Assembly (NCBI RefSeq): GCF_021654795.1
Contig: NZ_AP025344.1
Span: 3,658,501-3,722,500, forward strand
Length of the DNA: 64,000 bases
Origin: Paenibacillus dendritiformis
GTDB taxonomy: Bacteria > Bacillota > Bacilli > Paenibacillales > Paenibacillaceae
Direction: 5' to 3'
The position numbers were made by a program, and so were the translations under genes. Every line of letters starts with the position of its first letter. Within the stretch, counting starts at the first letter, position 1. The notes beneath the pieces are model-generated. The model saw only the letters and a program-made list of their open reading frames with translations. It was not told the origin of the DNA and did no database searches. Below, one piece after another: positions 26,576 to 35,355 of this stretch.

Positions 26576-26874
26576 CCAAAATACGGCTTATGTATGACTT
26601 CCACCTGACCGTCCTTCACCACCGTCGTCTGACAGGCGAGCCGGTAGCCTTGATGGAATTCGTCCTCCTCCATCCGGTTCCATTCCGCGTCGGTGACATC
26701 GCCCAGGTTGTCATAGCCGGAGACGATCCGACACCGGCAGCGGGCGCAGGTACCCCGCGTGCAGGAATAAGACCAGTCCACCTTGGCCTGGATGGCGGCT
26801 TCAAGGAGCGTCGTCCCGACTTGCACCGTCACGGCAGCCTCCCGTTCGCGTCCCCGCAGCTTAATCTCTGCCAT
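26572..26874 (-). CDS. 2Fe-2S ferredoxin
   Basis: 100 residues. Plant-type cluster ligands Cys38, Cys43, Cys46 in SYSCTRGTCARCRC and a last Cys in RLACQ; an additional Cys48 lies next to the ligands. The sequence between (DVTDAEWNRMEEDEFHQGYR) is acidic as expected for docking. GGAGGAAC precedes the ATG. First gene of the ferredoxin/NTase unit; the second ferredoxin is divergent, so this is not a recent tandem copy. Confidence 0.88.
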   Translation of the reverse strand: MAEIKLRGREREAAVTVQVGTTLLEAAIQAKVDWSYSCTRGTCARCRCRIVSGYDNLGDVTDAEWNRMEEDEFHQGYRLACQTTVVKDGQVEVIHKPYFG

Positions 26875-26902
26875 ATTCCGTTGTTCCTCCCGAGTATTGT
26901 GA

Positions 26903-27082
26903 TTACATAATGGAAATCAGGCCGTACAGCATGCCAGCCAACAACATAATGAATGCGACAAACGATAGAATGCCTTTCACCCAACCCTTGGTTTTCGTGC
27001 GGGCGAACATGATTAAAAAAGCGGAAAAAGCCATTAGGCCGATTCCGATAAACGATACCCACATCTTCGTCATACCATCCAT
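26903..27082 (-). CDS. DUF2768-type small membrane protein (YphE-like)
   Basis: About 59 residues from ATG 27082; ATGs at 27100 and 27073 are alternatives. Two hydrophobic helices (MWVSFIGIGLMAFSAFLIMF and ILSFVAFIMLLAGMLYGLIS) joined by the basic linker RTKTKGWVKG. Matches the size and two-helix pattern of YphE, which lies between gpsA and yphF in B. subtilis. Function unknown. Confidence 0.72.
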   Translation of the reverse strand: MDGMTKMWVSFIGIGLMAFSAFLIMFARTKTKGWVKGILSFVAFIMLLAGMLYGLISIM

Positions 27083-27118
27083 AGTCTCTGATTCTCCCAT
27101 TCCTCACAAACTGCTCCC

Positions 27119-27127
27119 ATTATACCA
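27119..27127 (-). promoter_or_regulatory. Extended -10 promoter of the DUF2768 gene
   Basis: Minus strand TGGTATAAT (TATAAT at 27119-27124), about 40 bases before the start. It may also serve the ferredoxin unit because no terminator separates them. Confidence 0.55.
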
Positions 27128-27208
27128 TTCGTATCCGCATAAGAAAACGAGAGTGGATAATTCTCCTTCGCAAGCTGTGCAAGCCACGGCTTATCCGGTC
27201 CGTCATAC

Positions 27209-27240
27209 AAAAAAGCAGCGCAAGCATTCGCCTACGCTGC
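27209..27240 (-). terminator. spoVIF terminator
   Basis: Stem GCAGCG/CGCTGC (27215-27220 with 27235-27240) followed on the minus strand by TTTTTTG, about 25 bases after the stop. Confidence 0.8.
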
Positions 27241-27263
27241 CGGCCGGTTCGGGTCGGGAAACG

Positions 27264-27542
27264 CTACTTTTTCATCATCATTTTCATCAACGCTTCCATG
27301 TTGTTCGGATTCATGCCGCTCTTCTTCACGGCGCTGACAATATCATTTATTGTAGACTCCGTCACGGGAAGCTTCGCCACCGCAGCGACCTGCTTGATGA
27401 GCTGGCGCAGTTGGGCCTCGCTCTGAAGCGTGGAAGGCTTAACCGCTCCGGCAAGCTTTTTGATTTGGTTTTCGGTTATGTTTTTGCCGGCTTTTTTGTT
27501 GATTTTGTTCAAGGCTTCCTTCGGGAATTTGTTGCTCGACAT
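27264..27542 (-). CDS. spoVIF: Stage VI sporulation protein F
   Basis: 92 residues from ATG 27542 (GAGGAGGG eight bases upstream). KINKKAGKNITENQIKKLAG and LRQLIKQVAAVAKLPVTEST match the SpoVIF family, and it ends in a Met/Lys-rich MEALMKMMMKK. In Bacillus it is a mother-cell protein needed for normal coat assembly and resistance. The upstream -10-like CATACATT fits late sporulation control. Confidence 0.8.
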   Translation of the reverse strand: MSSNKFPKEALNKINKKAGKNITENQIKKLAGAVKPSTLQSEAQLRQLIKQVAAVAKLPVTESTINDIVSAVKKSGMNPNNMEALMKMMMKK

Positions 27543-27571
27543 ATATTCCCTCCTCAAGTCTGTTTACCTTC

Positions 27572-27598
27572 AATGTATGAACAGATTCCAGGAGAGGT
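27572..27598 (-). promoter_or_regulatory. Possible SigK (or SigE) promoter of spoVIF
   Basis: Minus strand CATACATT (27572-27579) with AC (27597-27598) 17 bases upstream fits the SigK pattern AC-N16/17-CATAnnnTA with one mismatch. It is 30 bases before the spoVIF start. CATACATT also fits the SigE -10, but no SigE -35 is evident. Confidence 0.5.
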
Positions 27599-27637
27599 GA
27601 TAGATGGAGCTACATTTCCGCACTCAGCCCTGAGCGG

Positions 27638-28663
27638 TCAGGACCAGGCAGCCACTTCTTCGATCTCATGCTTGCGGACGCGGCCCATCAAATATTCTAC
27701 CGCCGTCTTCGCTTCCCTGCCTTCGAACAGGACACGGTGCAGCTGCTCGGTAATCGGCATCTGCACCCCGTATTGCCGGGAGAGACGGTAGGCTGCCTTC
27801 GTCGTGCGTATGCCTTCGACGACCATCCCCATTCGGGACAACACCTCGTCCACCGCCATGCCTTGCCCGATCATCGAACCGGCGCGCCAATTGCGGCTAT
27901 GCTGGCTCGTGCAAGTGACGACAAGGTCGCCGACGCCGGCCAAGCCCGCAAACGTAAGCGCATTGGCGCCCATCTTCGTGCCGAGCCGCGCTATCTCGGC
28001 CAGACCTCGCGTCAGCAAGGCCGCTTTGGCGTTATCGCCGAATCCGAGGCCGTCGGACAGGCCTGCGCCAAGCGCGATAATATTTTTCAGCGATCCGGCC
28101 AACTCGACGCCAAGCACATCGGGATTCGTATACACCCGGAAGAAGGTGTCATTCATGAACAGGTCCTGCGCCTGCTCCGCCGTCTCCAATCCGGCGGAAG
28201 CGACGACTACCGTCGTCGGACACTGCAAGACCACCTCCTCCGCATGACTCGGCCCCGACAGGACCGCGATTCGCTCCATGCCGCATTCGAGCTCTGAAGC
28301 CAATACTTCCGACATGCGGGCGAGCGATTCGGTCTCAAAGCCTTTCGTCGCATGGACGATAATCATCTCTTCCGTAACGTACGGCTTCATCTGCCCCGCC
28401 ACTTGGCGCATCGCAGAAGAAGGCGCCACGACCACGCACGCCGAGGCCCCCTCCATCGCTTCCTGCATGCTGCAAGTCGCCTTCAAGCCAGGATGAAGCA
28501 CGACATCCGGCAAATATTTTCCGTTGCGATGCTTCTCATTAATTTCTTCCGCTTGGTCGCAGTGGCGTGTCCATAAATACACGTCATGCCCATTCTGCGC
28601 AAGCACCTCAGCAAGTGCCGTCCCCCAGCTTCCGGCGACGAGCACGGCAACTTTAGCGGACAC
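27638..28663 (-). CDS. gpsA: NAD(P)-dependent glycerol-3-phosphate dehydrogenase
   Basis: 341 residues, GTG start at 28663 (GGAGAGGTG upstream) overlapping plsY by 11 bases. Reduces DHAP to glycerol 3-phosphate for phospholipid synthesis, directly feeding PlsY. Present: ATKGFE, LSGPSHAEEV, ELAGSLKNIIALGAG (catalytic Lys), GDNAKAALLTRG and AGVGDLVVTCTSQHSRN. Oddity: the N-terminal nucleotide loop reads VLVAGSWGTAL, so the first Gly of GAGSWG is Val (codon GTC). Confidence 0.95.
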   Translation of the reverse strand: MSAKVAVLVAGSWGTALAEVLAQNGHDVYLWTRHCDQAEEINEKHRNGKYLPDVVLHPGLKATCSMQEAMEGASACVVVAPSSAMRQVAGQMKPYVTEEMIIVHATKGFETESLARMSEVLASELECGMERIAVLSGPSHAEEVVLQCPTTVVVASAGLETAEQAQDLFMNDTFFRVYTNPDVLGVELAGSLKNIIALGAGLSDGLGFGDNAKAALLTRGLAEIARLGTKMGANALTFAGLAGVGDLVVTCTSQHSRNWRAGSMIGQGMAVDEVLSRMGMVVEGIRTTKAAYRLSRQYGVQMPITEQLHRVLFEGREAKTAVEYLMGRVRKHEIEEVAAWS

Positions 28664-29267
28664 GCGGCACCTCTCCTTTCTTCGAGCCGAGGCGGTTCTC
28701 CGTGCCTCGCCACAGCTTCATAATATTGCTTCGGTGACGATAGAAGGCGAACGCGCAAATCAGCAGGCTGCCCCAAAATATCGGCCAATCATATCGATAA
28801 ATCAAAATAAAGACCGGTGTCAGAAGCGTAAAAATAAGCGAGCCGAGGGACACATACCGCTTCCAGACAATCGAGGCGATGGCCAGCACGCCTGCCGTGA
28901 AGGCAGGCCAAAACGCCAGCATCGCCAGGACGCCAATCGTCGTCGCGATCCCTTTGCCGCCGCGAAAACGGAAGTATACCGGCCAGTTATGACCGACGAT
29001 CGCCGCGATGCCGCACCCGACCATCAACCAAGCATTATCGGTCATCCACCATCCAAGCAGCACGGCAATAATTCCTTTGACCACATCCAGCAGCAGCACG
29101 CAGATCGCCGGTCCCTTGCCCAGCACGCGCAGCGTATTGGTCGCGCCGGCATTGCCGCTCCCGTGCTGCCGGATATCGATTCCGCGCAGCAATTTGGCGA
29201 ACAGCAGGCTGAAGCTGATTGAACCGATTAAGTAACTTGCCACAATGGCAATGATTGAATATACCAA
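28653..29267 (-). CDS. plsY: Glycerol-3-phosphate acyltransferase
   Basis: 204 residues, integral membrane, five or more helices. The family motifs are GSISFSLLFAK (about 15-25), RQHGSGNAGATNTLR and GHNWPVYFRFRGGKGIATTIG. Uses acyl-phosphate to acylate glycerol 3-phosphate at position 1. Overlaps gpsA, which supplies its substrate; PlsC, the next enzyme, is encoded 4 kb away. Confidence 0.95.
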   Translation of the reverse strand: MVYSIIAIVASYLIGSISFSLLFAKLLRGIDIRQHGSGNAGATNTLRVLGKGPAICVLLLDVVKGIIAVLLGWWMTDNAWLMVGCGIAAIVGHNWPVYFRFRGGKGIATTIGVLAMLAFWPAFTAGVLAIASIVWKRYVSLGSLIFTLLTPVFILIYRYDWPIFWGSLLICAFAFYRHRSNIMKLWRGTENRLGSKKGEVPRVR

Positions 29268-29279
29268 TTCCGAACTCCC

Positions 29280-30602
29280 CTAACCTTCATCGGATTTGCG
29301 GCGGGTGAACAGCCGTATCGGCGTGCCCTCGAAGTCGAACGACGTCCGGATCCGGTTCTCCAAATAGCGCTCGTAGGAGAAATGCATCAGCTCCGGATCG
29401 TTGACGAAGATAACAATCGTCGGCGGCTTCACCGCGACCTGCGTCGCATAATTAATGCGCAGACGTCTGCCTTTATCCGTTGGCGGAGGGTTGTAGGCGA
29501 CCGCATCGCTGACAACATCGTTGAGCAGATGGGTCGGGATTCGCTTCGCATGCTGCTCTGCAACATGCTCGACGACCGGCAGGAGCTTGTGAAGCCGCTG
29601 CTTCGTCTTGGCGGACAGGAAGACGATGGGCGCATAAGGCATGAACAGGAAATGATCGCGAATCTTCGTCTCGAATTCATGCATCGTGCGATCGTTCTTC
29701 TCGACGACATCCCATTTATTGACGACAAACAGCGCCGCCTTGCCGGCCTCATGGGCATAGCCTGCAATATGCTTGTCTTGCTCGATGATGCCTTCCTCGC
29801 CGTTGATGACGATCAGGACGACATCGGCCCGCTCGATGGCTTTCATGGAGCGCATGACGCTGTACTTCTCGGTCGTCTCATACACCTTGCCGCGCTTGCG
29901 CATTCCGGCCGTATCGATCAGCACGAACCGCTGGCCGTCCTTCTCGAACGGAGTATCGATCGCGTCGCGCGTCGTGCCGGCAATATCGCTCACAATGACG
30001 CGATCCTCGCCCAATATGGCATTGACAAGCGATGACTTGCCTACGTTCGGTCTGCCGATCAAGGCGACCCGGATGACATCTTCATCGTATTCTTCCTCGG
30101 TCGTGTCCGGAAAGCGGTGGACCACTTCATCCAATAAGTCGCCAAGTCCCGTGCCGTGCGAACCGGAGATGGGCACCGGATCCCCGAATCCAAGACTGTA
30201 AAATTCATAAACATCGTCCATGCGTTGCAAGTTGTCTACTTTGTTAATCGCAAGAACTACCGGCTTCCCGGAACGGAACAAAATCTCAGCCACTTCCTCG
30301 TCCGCTTGGGTTACGCCGCTCTTCGCTTCACACATGAATACAATGACATCCGCTTCCTCAATGGCCAACTCGGCCTGCACACGGATGGAGCGGAGCATCT
30401 CGTCTTCGCCGTACACTTCGATTCCGCCCGTGTCAATAATGTTGAACGGCTTGCCGTTCCATTCGCCCGTTCCGTAAATACGGTCGCGTGTCACGCCAGG
30501 CTTGTCCTCCACGATGGCCAAACGGTCGCCGATGACTCGGTTAAAAATGGTGGACTTGCCGACATTCGGCCGCCCGACAATGGCAACAACGGGTTTTGCC
30601 AT
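29280..30602 (-). CDS. der: GTPase Der (EngA), ribosome assembly
   Basis: 440 residues from ATG 30602 (GAGGAGTG upstream). Two tandem GTPase domains: GRPNVGKST / DTGG / NKVD in the first ~165 residues and GRPNVGKSS / DTAG / NKWD in the second (from about 175), then a KH-like C-terminal domain with [19 protein letters not shown]. Needed for 50S subunit maturation. Confidence 0.97.
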   Translation of the reverse strand: MAKPVVAIVGRPNVGKSTIFNRVIGDRLAIVEDKPGVTRDRIYGTGEWNGKPFNIIDTGGIEVYGEDEMLRSIRVQAELAIEEADVIVFMCEAKSGVTQADEEVAEILFRSGKPVVLAINKVDNLQRMDDVYEFYSLGFGDPVPISGSHGTGLGDLLDEVVHRFPDTTEEEYDEDVIRVALIGRPNVGKSSLVNAILGEDRVIVSDIAGTTRDAIDTPFEKDGQRFVLIDTAGMRKRGKVYETTEKYSVMRSMKAIERADVVLIVINGEEGIIEQDKHIAGYAHEAGKAALFVVNKWDVVEKNDRTMHEFETKIRDHFLFMPYAPIVFLSAKTKQRLHKLLPVVEHVAEQHAKRIPTHLLNDVVSDAVAYNPPPTDKGRRLRINYATQVAVKPPTIVIFVNDPELMHFSYERYLENRIRTSFDFEGTPIRLFTRRKSDEG

Positions 30603-30741
30603 GCAGTTCACTCCTCATCTCTAATGCAACATCTACACGTAGTTCATCATATCAAAAAATCAGCACCTTGGCTAACCAATTTGCAGAAGACCTGGCTAAT
30701 TTGCAGGTCGGCTTGTCCCTCGCGGACCAGGCGCCGCCGGC

Positions 30742-31347
30742 TTATTGCCAGCGCGTCTGCCACCATCTGTGCCGGGACCATTCAATGACGGCGGACAGCA
30801 GCCGGACGGTCACGAACAGGAGCCACCATGCATCCTGCACGGCGCTGCCGCCGAATTCCGCGGCAGGGGACAGCTTCAATTGGATCAGCCACTCCCCCGA
30901 GGTAAGCCCCAGCGTCAGCATAATCCACTGATGCGTCCAGTCCCGGGAACACAGCAGCACAATCGCGATAATCGTTAAATAGGCGGCACTGTGCGCCGGG
31001 AGAAGCGGGAGCGGCCACACCGCCGATTGGGACAGCAGCGCCGTCCACAGCCAGACCGCGCCGATCATGACAATGCGGCCGGCCAGGACGAACGTGAACC
31101 AGCCGGAGGCCTGAGCCTGCAGGCCGGCCAGAATTCCCGCGATCATGCACCACAGCAGCCATGCCGGCTGAATCCCGCGTCCTTCCGGGAGCAGCCCGAT
31201 GCCGGCATCGTGATAGAACAGCCAGAACAGGCCGACCAGGAGCAGGGCCGATCGGGGAGTTCCTCGCAGCAGCACATCCCTCCATCCCGTCGCCATCAAG
31301 ATGGCACAGCAGAGCCACAAAATGAATGACAGCATCCCCGGCAACAC
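30742..31347 (-). CDS. YphA-like membrane protein
   Basis: 201 residues, GTG start at 31347 (GGAG ten bases upstream; ATG at 31335 is the alternative). Six or so hydrophobic helices rich in Trp and Leu, no charged motif, short polar C-terminus (SRHRWWQTRWQ). In B. subtilis yphA occupies this position between ypfD and der. Function unknown. Confidence 0.68.
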   Translation of the reverse strand: MLPGMLSFILWLCCAILMATGWRDVLLRGTPRSALLLVGLFWLFYHDAGIGLLPEGRGIQPAWLLWCMIAGILAGLQAQASGWFTFVLAGRIVMIGAVWLWTALLSQSAVWPLPLLPAHSAAYLTIIAIVLLCSRDWTHQWIMLTLGLTSGEWLIQLKLSPAAEFGGSAVQDAWWLLFVTVRLLSAVIEWSRHRWWQTRWQ

Positions 31348-31395
31348 ATCGCTTCAACTCCGATTCCTTTTTTGCTTATTATTTGAAGGAATCTG

Positions 31396-31430
31396 CAAAA
31401 ATAAACGGCGGGCTCCTGGGGAGCCCGCCG
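31396..31430 (-). terminator. Terminator of the S1-domain gene
   Basis: Perfect 11-bp stem CGGCGGGCTCC/GGAGCCCGCCG with a 3-nt loop (31406-31430), followed by TTTATTTTTG on the minus strand; 17 bases after the stop. Confidence 0.9.
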
Positions 31431-31446
31431 AAGGACACGGATGCGA

Positions 31447-32667
31447 TTATTTTTTGAATTTGTTGAGCATGTCGCCGAAGCGCTCACCCAAAGTGACGCT
31501 CATCCCCTGATTGTTCAAGGAAACATTCGGGTTATTGTTCAGCTCTTCCTTCATCACTTTCTTCTCGGCTTTTGGCGCAGGAGCCGGCGCTTCTTCGGTC
31601 TCCTTGATGCTCAGGCTGACACGCTTCTCGGCCGGATTGAAGTCAAGCACCTTCACCTGGACAGTCTGTCCTTGCTTCAGCACTTCGGACGGCGTCGCGA
31701 TGTGGCGGTGCGCGATTTGGGAAATGTGAACCAAGCCTTCCACGCCAGGCGCCACCTCAACAAAGGCGCCGAAGTCGACGAGACGCTTCACTTCGCCAGT
31801 CAAGATATCGCCAGTCTTGATCTTGTCGGCAGCTTGCTCCCAAGGACCTGGCTGCGTCGCTTTCATGCTCAGGCTGATTTTGCCGTTAGCCGGATCGACT
31901 TTCAATACTTTAACGTTGACTTTTTGTCCTTCCTGAACAAGATCCGACGGTTTGTCGACATGATGCCAAGCCATCTCGGACACGTGCACGAGACCGTCCA
32001 CGCCGCCCACGTCAACGAATGCGCCGAATTGAGTCAGGCGCTGTACGGTTCCTTCCAGCTCTTGACCTTCGCTCAGGCTTTCCATGACGCGCTTCTTGTT
32101 CGCTTCGAACTCTTCGTCAAGCACTTCTTTTTGGGACAGAATGAGCTTGTTGTTCTCGCGATCGATTTCCTTGACCTTTACGCGCAGCGTGCGGCCTTTG
32201 TAATCGCTGAAGTCTTCCACGAAGTGACGTTCTACCATGGATGCAGGAATAAATGCGCGGACACCGACATCGGCTACGACGCCGCCCTTCACGACATCAA
32301 CAACCGTAACCTCAAATACTTCATTGTTGTCGAAATGCTGCTGCATGACATCCCATGCATTCTCGCTGTCTACTTGGCGCTTGGACAGAACCATGCGCTC
32401 CTTGTCATCGTCGATGCTGACAACCTTGCATTCGACTTCTTGCCCTACCTGGACAACATCCGCGATATTGTCTACGGAAACGGAAGACAATTCGCGGACG
32501 GGAATGACACCGTCATATTTATATCCAATGCTAACGACCGCTTGGTTGTCGTCGATTTTGACAATCGTGCCTTTGACGGTATCCCCTTTTTTGACGGACA
32601 CGATGTTTTCCATCACTTCCTGGTTTGCCGTTTCGGCTGTTTCGTTGACTTTTGTTTCTTCAGACAT
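31447..32667 (-). CDS. ypfD: S1-domain RNA-binding protein (RpsA-like, YpfD)
   Basis: 406 residues from ATG 32667 (GAGGAGGT upstream). Four S1 repeats: GDTVKGTIVKIDDN, NEVFEVTVVDVVKGG, GQELEGTVQRLTQFGAFVDVGGVDGLVHVSE and GDILTGEVKRLVDFGAFVEVAPGVEGLVHISQ, each followed by KVLDFN/DPANGKISLS. Low-GC Firmicutes carry this shortened S1 homologue, which is not a fixed ribosomal protein in Bacillus; here it probably binds mRNA leaders. Confidence 0.93.
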   Translation of the reverse strand: MSEETKVNETAETANQEVMENIVSVKKGDTVKGTIVKIDDNQAVVSIGYKYDGVIPVRELSSVSVDNIADVVQVGQEVECKVVSIDDDKERMVLSKRQVDSENAWDVMQQHFDNNEVFEVTVVDVVKGGVVADVGVRAFIPASMVERHFVEDFSDYKGRTLRVKVKEIDRENNKLILSQKEVLDEEFEANKKRVMESLSEGQELEGTVQRLTQFGAFVDVGGVDGLVHVSEMAWHHVDKPSDLVQEGQKVNVKVLKVDPANGKISLSMKATQPGPWEQAADKIKTGDILTGEVKRLVDFGAFVEVAPGVEGLVHISQIAHRHIATPSEVLKQGQTVQVKVLDFNPAEKRVSLSIKETEEAPAPAPKAEKKVMKEELNNNPNVSLNNQGMSVTLGERFGDMLNKFKK

Positions 32668-32923
32668 GTGAACTACCTCCTCAATTGAAACCCCATTTAT
32701 TGAACCCCGCCTTAGAGGCGGACTTCGCAAGGACTCTTCCGTGCCCTTCTGCAGCTGGCACCGCTGGCGCGAATGCCATAATATGCGAATCCGTCCGCGT
32801 CCGCAGGCCGTTCGAACAGCCGCTCCGCATCGGGATGTCGTAACATTGTCGAATATAACCTGTAAATAATACCTGTAGTATCTGACGTTAGCGGAAATTC
32901 ATGCACGCTGGCCTCCGGAATCG

Positions 32924-33502
32924 TCAAGCTTCCCGCTTAAGCCGATGGATATGGTCCATAATGCGCTCGGTTGCCGTCTCCAGAACGTCGCTTCCCTTCT
33001 GTTCCGACAGATCCGACATATCGATGGGCGGACCATAGACGACCCGGGTCTTGCGGAACAGCTTATAGCTGCCGACAATCGCCACCGGAACGACAGCCGC
33101 GCCGCTGCGGAGCGCAATCATCGCCGCTCCCTTCTTCGCTGCGGCCCCTTGGCCGGTATTGCGCGTGCCTTCAGGGAATATACCCATAATATCCCCGTCC
33201 TGAAGCAATTGAAACGCGGTGCGGATCGTTTCTTTGCCAACGCCGCCCCGCTTGACGGGAAAGGCGCCCAGCGCCTTGATGGCCGCTCCGAATACCGGGA
33301 TGTTGAACAGCTCGGCCTTCGCCATAAAGCGAATGCGCCGCTTCAGCAATATTCCTATCGCCGGAGGGTCCAGCAGGCTGATATGGTTAGAGCAGAGGAC
33401 AACGCCGCCATCCTTCGGCACATGCTCTGTCCCGGATGCCTCCAACCGGAAAAGAAGCCGGTAAATCAGGCGAAGCAGCGCCCTCATCATCTTATAAAAC
33501 AT
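32924..33502 (-). CDS. plsC: 1-acyl-sn-glycerol-3-phosphate acyltransferase
   Basis: 192 residues. Acyltransferase motif I NHISLLDPP (about 39-47, HxxxxD), motif II region KAELFNIPVFG, motif III FPEGTRNTG (about 109-117) and motif IV VVPVAIVGS. Converts lysophosphatidate to phosphatidate at the membrane. A short N-terminal hydrophobic/basic helix gives membrane association. Six bases after cmk. Confidence 0.93.
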   Translation of the reverse strand: MFYKMMRALLRLIYRLLFRLEASGTEHVPKDGGVVLCSNHISLLDPPAIGILLKRRIRFMAKAELFNIPVFGAAIKALGAFPVKRGGVGKETIRTAFQLLQDGDIMGIFPEGTRNTGQGAAAKKGAAMIALRSGAAVVPVAIVGSYKLFRKTRVVYGPPIDMSDLSEQKGSDVLETATERIMDHIHRLKREA

Positions 33503-33508
33503 AATTGA

Positions 33509-34213
33509 TTACCGTTCCCCATCTCTGCATAATAATTTGGCCTGATCCACGATGACGCGAACGACCTCATCGATCGTCATGCGCGTCGTATCGAGCAGAA
33601 CGGCGTCTTCCGCCTGCCGCAGCGGAGCTACGTCCCTCGTCTCGTCCTGCTTGTCGCGAGCCGCAATCTCCCGCATGAACTGCTCTACGGTGGCGCCGTC
33701 AACGCCGCTCGATTCGGCGTAACGCCGGCGCGCGCGCTCTTCTACGGACGCGGTAACGAACCACTTCTGTTCGGCATCGGGAAGAACATGCGTGCCAATA
33801 TCGCGGCCATCCATGACGACTCCCTTGCGGGCAGCCATGCCGCGCTGAAGTTGGACAAGCCTCTCCCTAACGGCGGATGACCGGGCATACGAGGAAGCGA
33901 GCCGGCTAATCTCCGGCGTCCGGATCTCGTCCGTTACGTCGGTTCCGTTCAACAGAACGGCTTGCCTGGAATCCAGCGGGATCAGTTCAACCGCGACATC
34001 CTTCATCGCTTCTTGAATGGCATCCCCGTCCTCAGGATCAATGCCCAATCGTAACATATGTAACGCTACCGCCCGGTACATCGCACCGGTATCGATATAC
34101 GTATAACCCAATTCGCGGGCGACGAGGCGGGCCACTGTGCTCTTCCCTGCTCCTGCAGGCCCGTCGATAGCGATATTCAAACGAAGCGCAGGAGCGTTGG
34201 ACTGTACTGTCAA
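33509..34213 (-). CDS. cmk: Cytidylate kinase
   Basis: 234 residues from a TTG at 34213 (AAGGAG nine bases upstream); no ATG in the right place, and the frame open further upstream lacks a ribosome site. P-loop IAIDGPAGAGKST, then YIDTGAMYRAVAL, the CMP-binding insert and GRDIGTHVLPDA with the lid ARRRYAE. Phosphorylates CMP and dCMP. Conserved cmk-plsC-ypfD order. Confidence 0.94.
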   Translation of the reverse strand: MTVQSNAPALRLNIAIDGPAGAGKSTVARLVARELGYTYIDTGAMYRAVALHMLRLGIDPEDGDAIQEAMKDVAVELIPLDSRQAVLLNGTDVTDEIRTPEISRLASSYARSSAVRERLVQLQRGMAARKGVVMDGRDIGTHVLPDAEQKWFVTASVEERARRRYAESSGVDGATVEQFMREIAARDKQDETRDVAPLRQAEDAVLLDTTRMTIDEVVRVIVDQAKLLCRDGER

Positions 34214-34360
34214 CGAGTCTGACTCCTTCCTGGAACAATCACCGTGTATAGAGATATCACTAAAAAAGCAGGCGTTGCCTGCGACGTCAAAATTATACCA
34301 CACTTCATGAGGGGATGCAAAACAGGCAATGTGAGGGAATGCCCTTCCCCCAAGCCGGAT

Positions 34361-34561
34361 TCACGGCTTCCCCCGCGGGCCGGCCGCCGGATACGGCACG
34401 CCTTCCAGCCTCTCCACCTTGCAGAGCAAGCTTCGTACCCCGCCGTGCATAAGCAGCAGCTGCACCGCAAGAAGCGCCGCGGCGAAGGCCAGCCCAATCC
34501 GGATCATCCACCTGAATATCCGTTCCCACCAATCCATAAGCGCCATTTCCCGATCATGCAC
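34361..34561 (-). CDS. YpfB-like (DUF5359-type) small membrane protein
   Basis: 66 residues from a GTG at 34561 (AAGGAGGAG upstream), with ATGs at codons 6 and 9. One membrane helix (WMIRIGLAFAAALLAVQLLLM) followed by HGGVRSLLCKVERLEGVPY, the same layout as YpfB, which precedes cmk in B. subtilis. Function unknown; assignment is by position and topology. Confidence 0.5.
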   Translation of the reverse strand: MHDREMALMDWWERIFRWMIRIGLAFAAALLAVQLLLMHGGVRSLLCKVERLEGVPYPAAGPRGKP

Positions 34562-34842
34562 CGGCTCCCGCTCCTCCTTGTTTTTGAGGAATATTATGGC
34601 TGGACCTCCATCAGATTATGCACTGCCGATTTAGCGCTGAAGTGTCTCATAAGCATTGCAAAATGATTGAGGTGACGACTCAACATAGAATGTGGATGCC
34701 GGAAAAACGGCGACATGCAAACCGTTCGAACGTAAGGATGAATCCGTGAAATGCTGCGTGGCTGCAGCAATTTCTGCTCTTTAAGCCGCTATTTGATGAA
34801 ATTCCTGCAAAAGTCAGGCTGTTGAGAAAGAAGTTATGAGTA

Positions 34843-35245
34843 GGAAAATGGATAATTCCACCGGCCTGAAAACGGCGCCATTTCCTGAGACACGCCGATT
34901 CGGTAAGCGAATCCTGCATAAATACAGCAATTCGATAGGGACGACTTTTCCAGAAAGGGAATCCTGCAAAATTACAGGAATTTCCCCCGTTTCGCTTCGG
35001 TTTGAAGCAAAAGGGCCTAGAATGATGTAGATTTGCAGCAATTCCTCGGGATGGGGACTCATTAAGCCGAAATTCCTGTAAAATAGCAGCAATTTCCTCC
35101 GCACGTCCAAGCCCCAGGAGGCAACGATGCTTCCAGCAGGCCGATAGTGCTTCCAGCAGGCCGATAATGCTTCCTGAAGGCGATGATCCTGATGATACCC
35201 CCCAGCATTCGACGCGGTCGCTTGGATCCCGTAAAATCAGGGCAT
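34843..35245. repeat. Dispersed repeat, copy A
   Basis: About 400 bp closely matching 52592-53087 in the same orientation. Shared landmarks include CCACCGGCCTGAAAAC, AATCCTGCAAAATTACAGGA, TTAAGCCGAA, CCAAGCCCCAGGAGGCAACG and GACGCGGTCGCTTGGATCCC. It occupies most of the 34562-35355 gap and carries no gene. Near-palindromic CCTGCAAAATTACAGG-type motifs recur (34913, 34962, 35073). A block of two TGCTTCCAGCAGGCCGATA units sits at 35129-35167. Short frames read from it on the minus strand are repeat translations, not genes. Confidence 0.8.
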
Positions 35246-35355
35246 TGAGCAGTTTATGGGACTCTTTACCTGCGATGGATCTATTCTCCCGGTAAAAAAC
35301 GATTTAAGACGCGCTTTTTGGCCCCCCGTATGTATGATGCGTTCGGAGACAAGAC

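Noticed and set aside
32712..32927. A 71-codon minus-strand frame between plsC and the S1-domain gene
   Set aside because: It starts with TTG overlapping the plsC stop but has no ribosome site, and composition degrades toward its end; more likely untranslated leader of the S1-domain gene.
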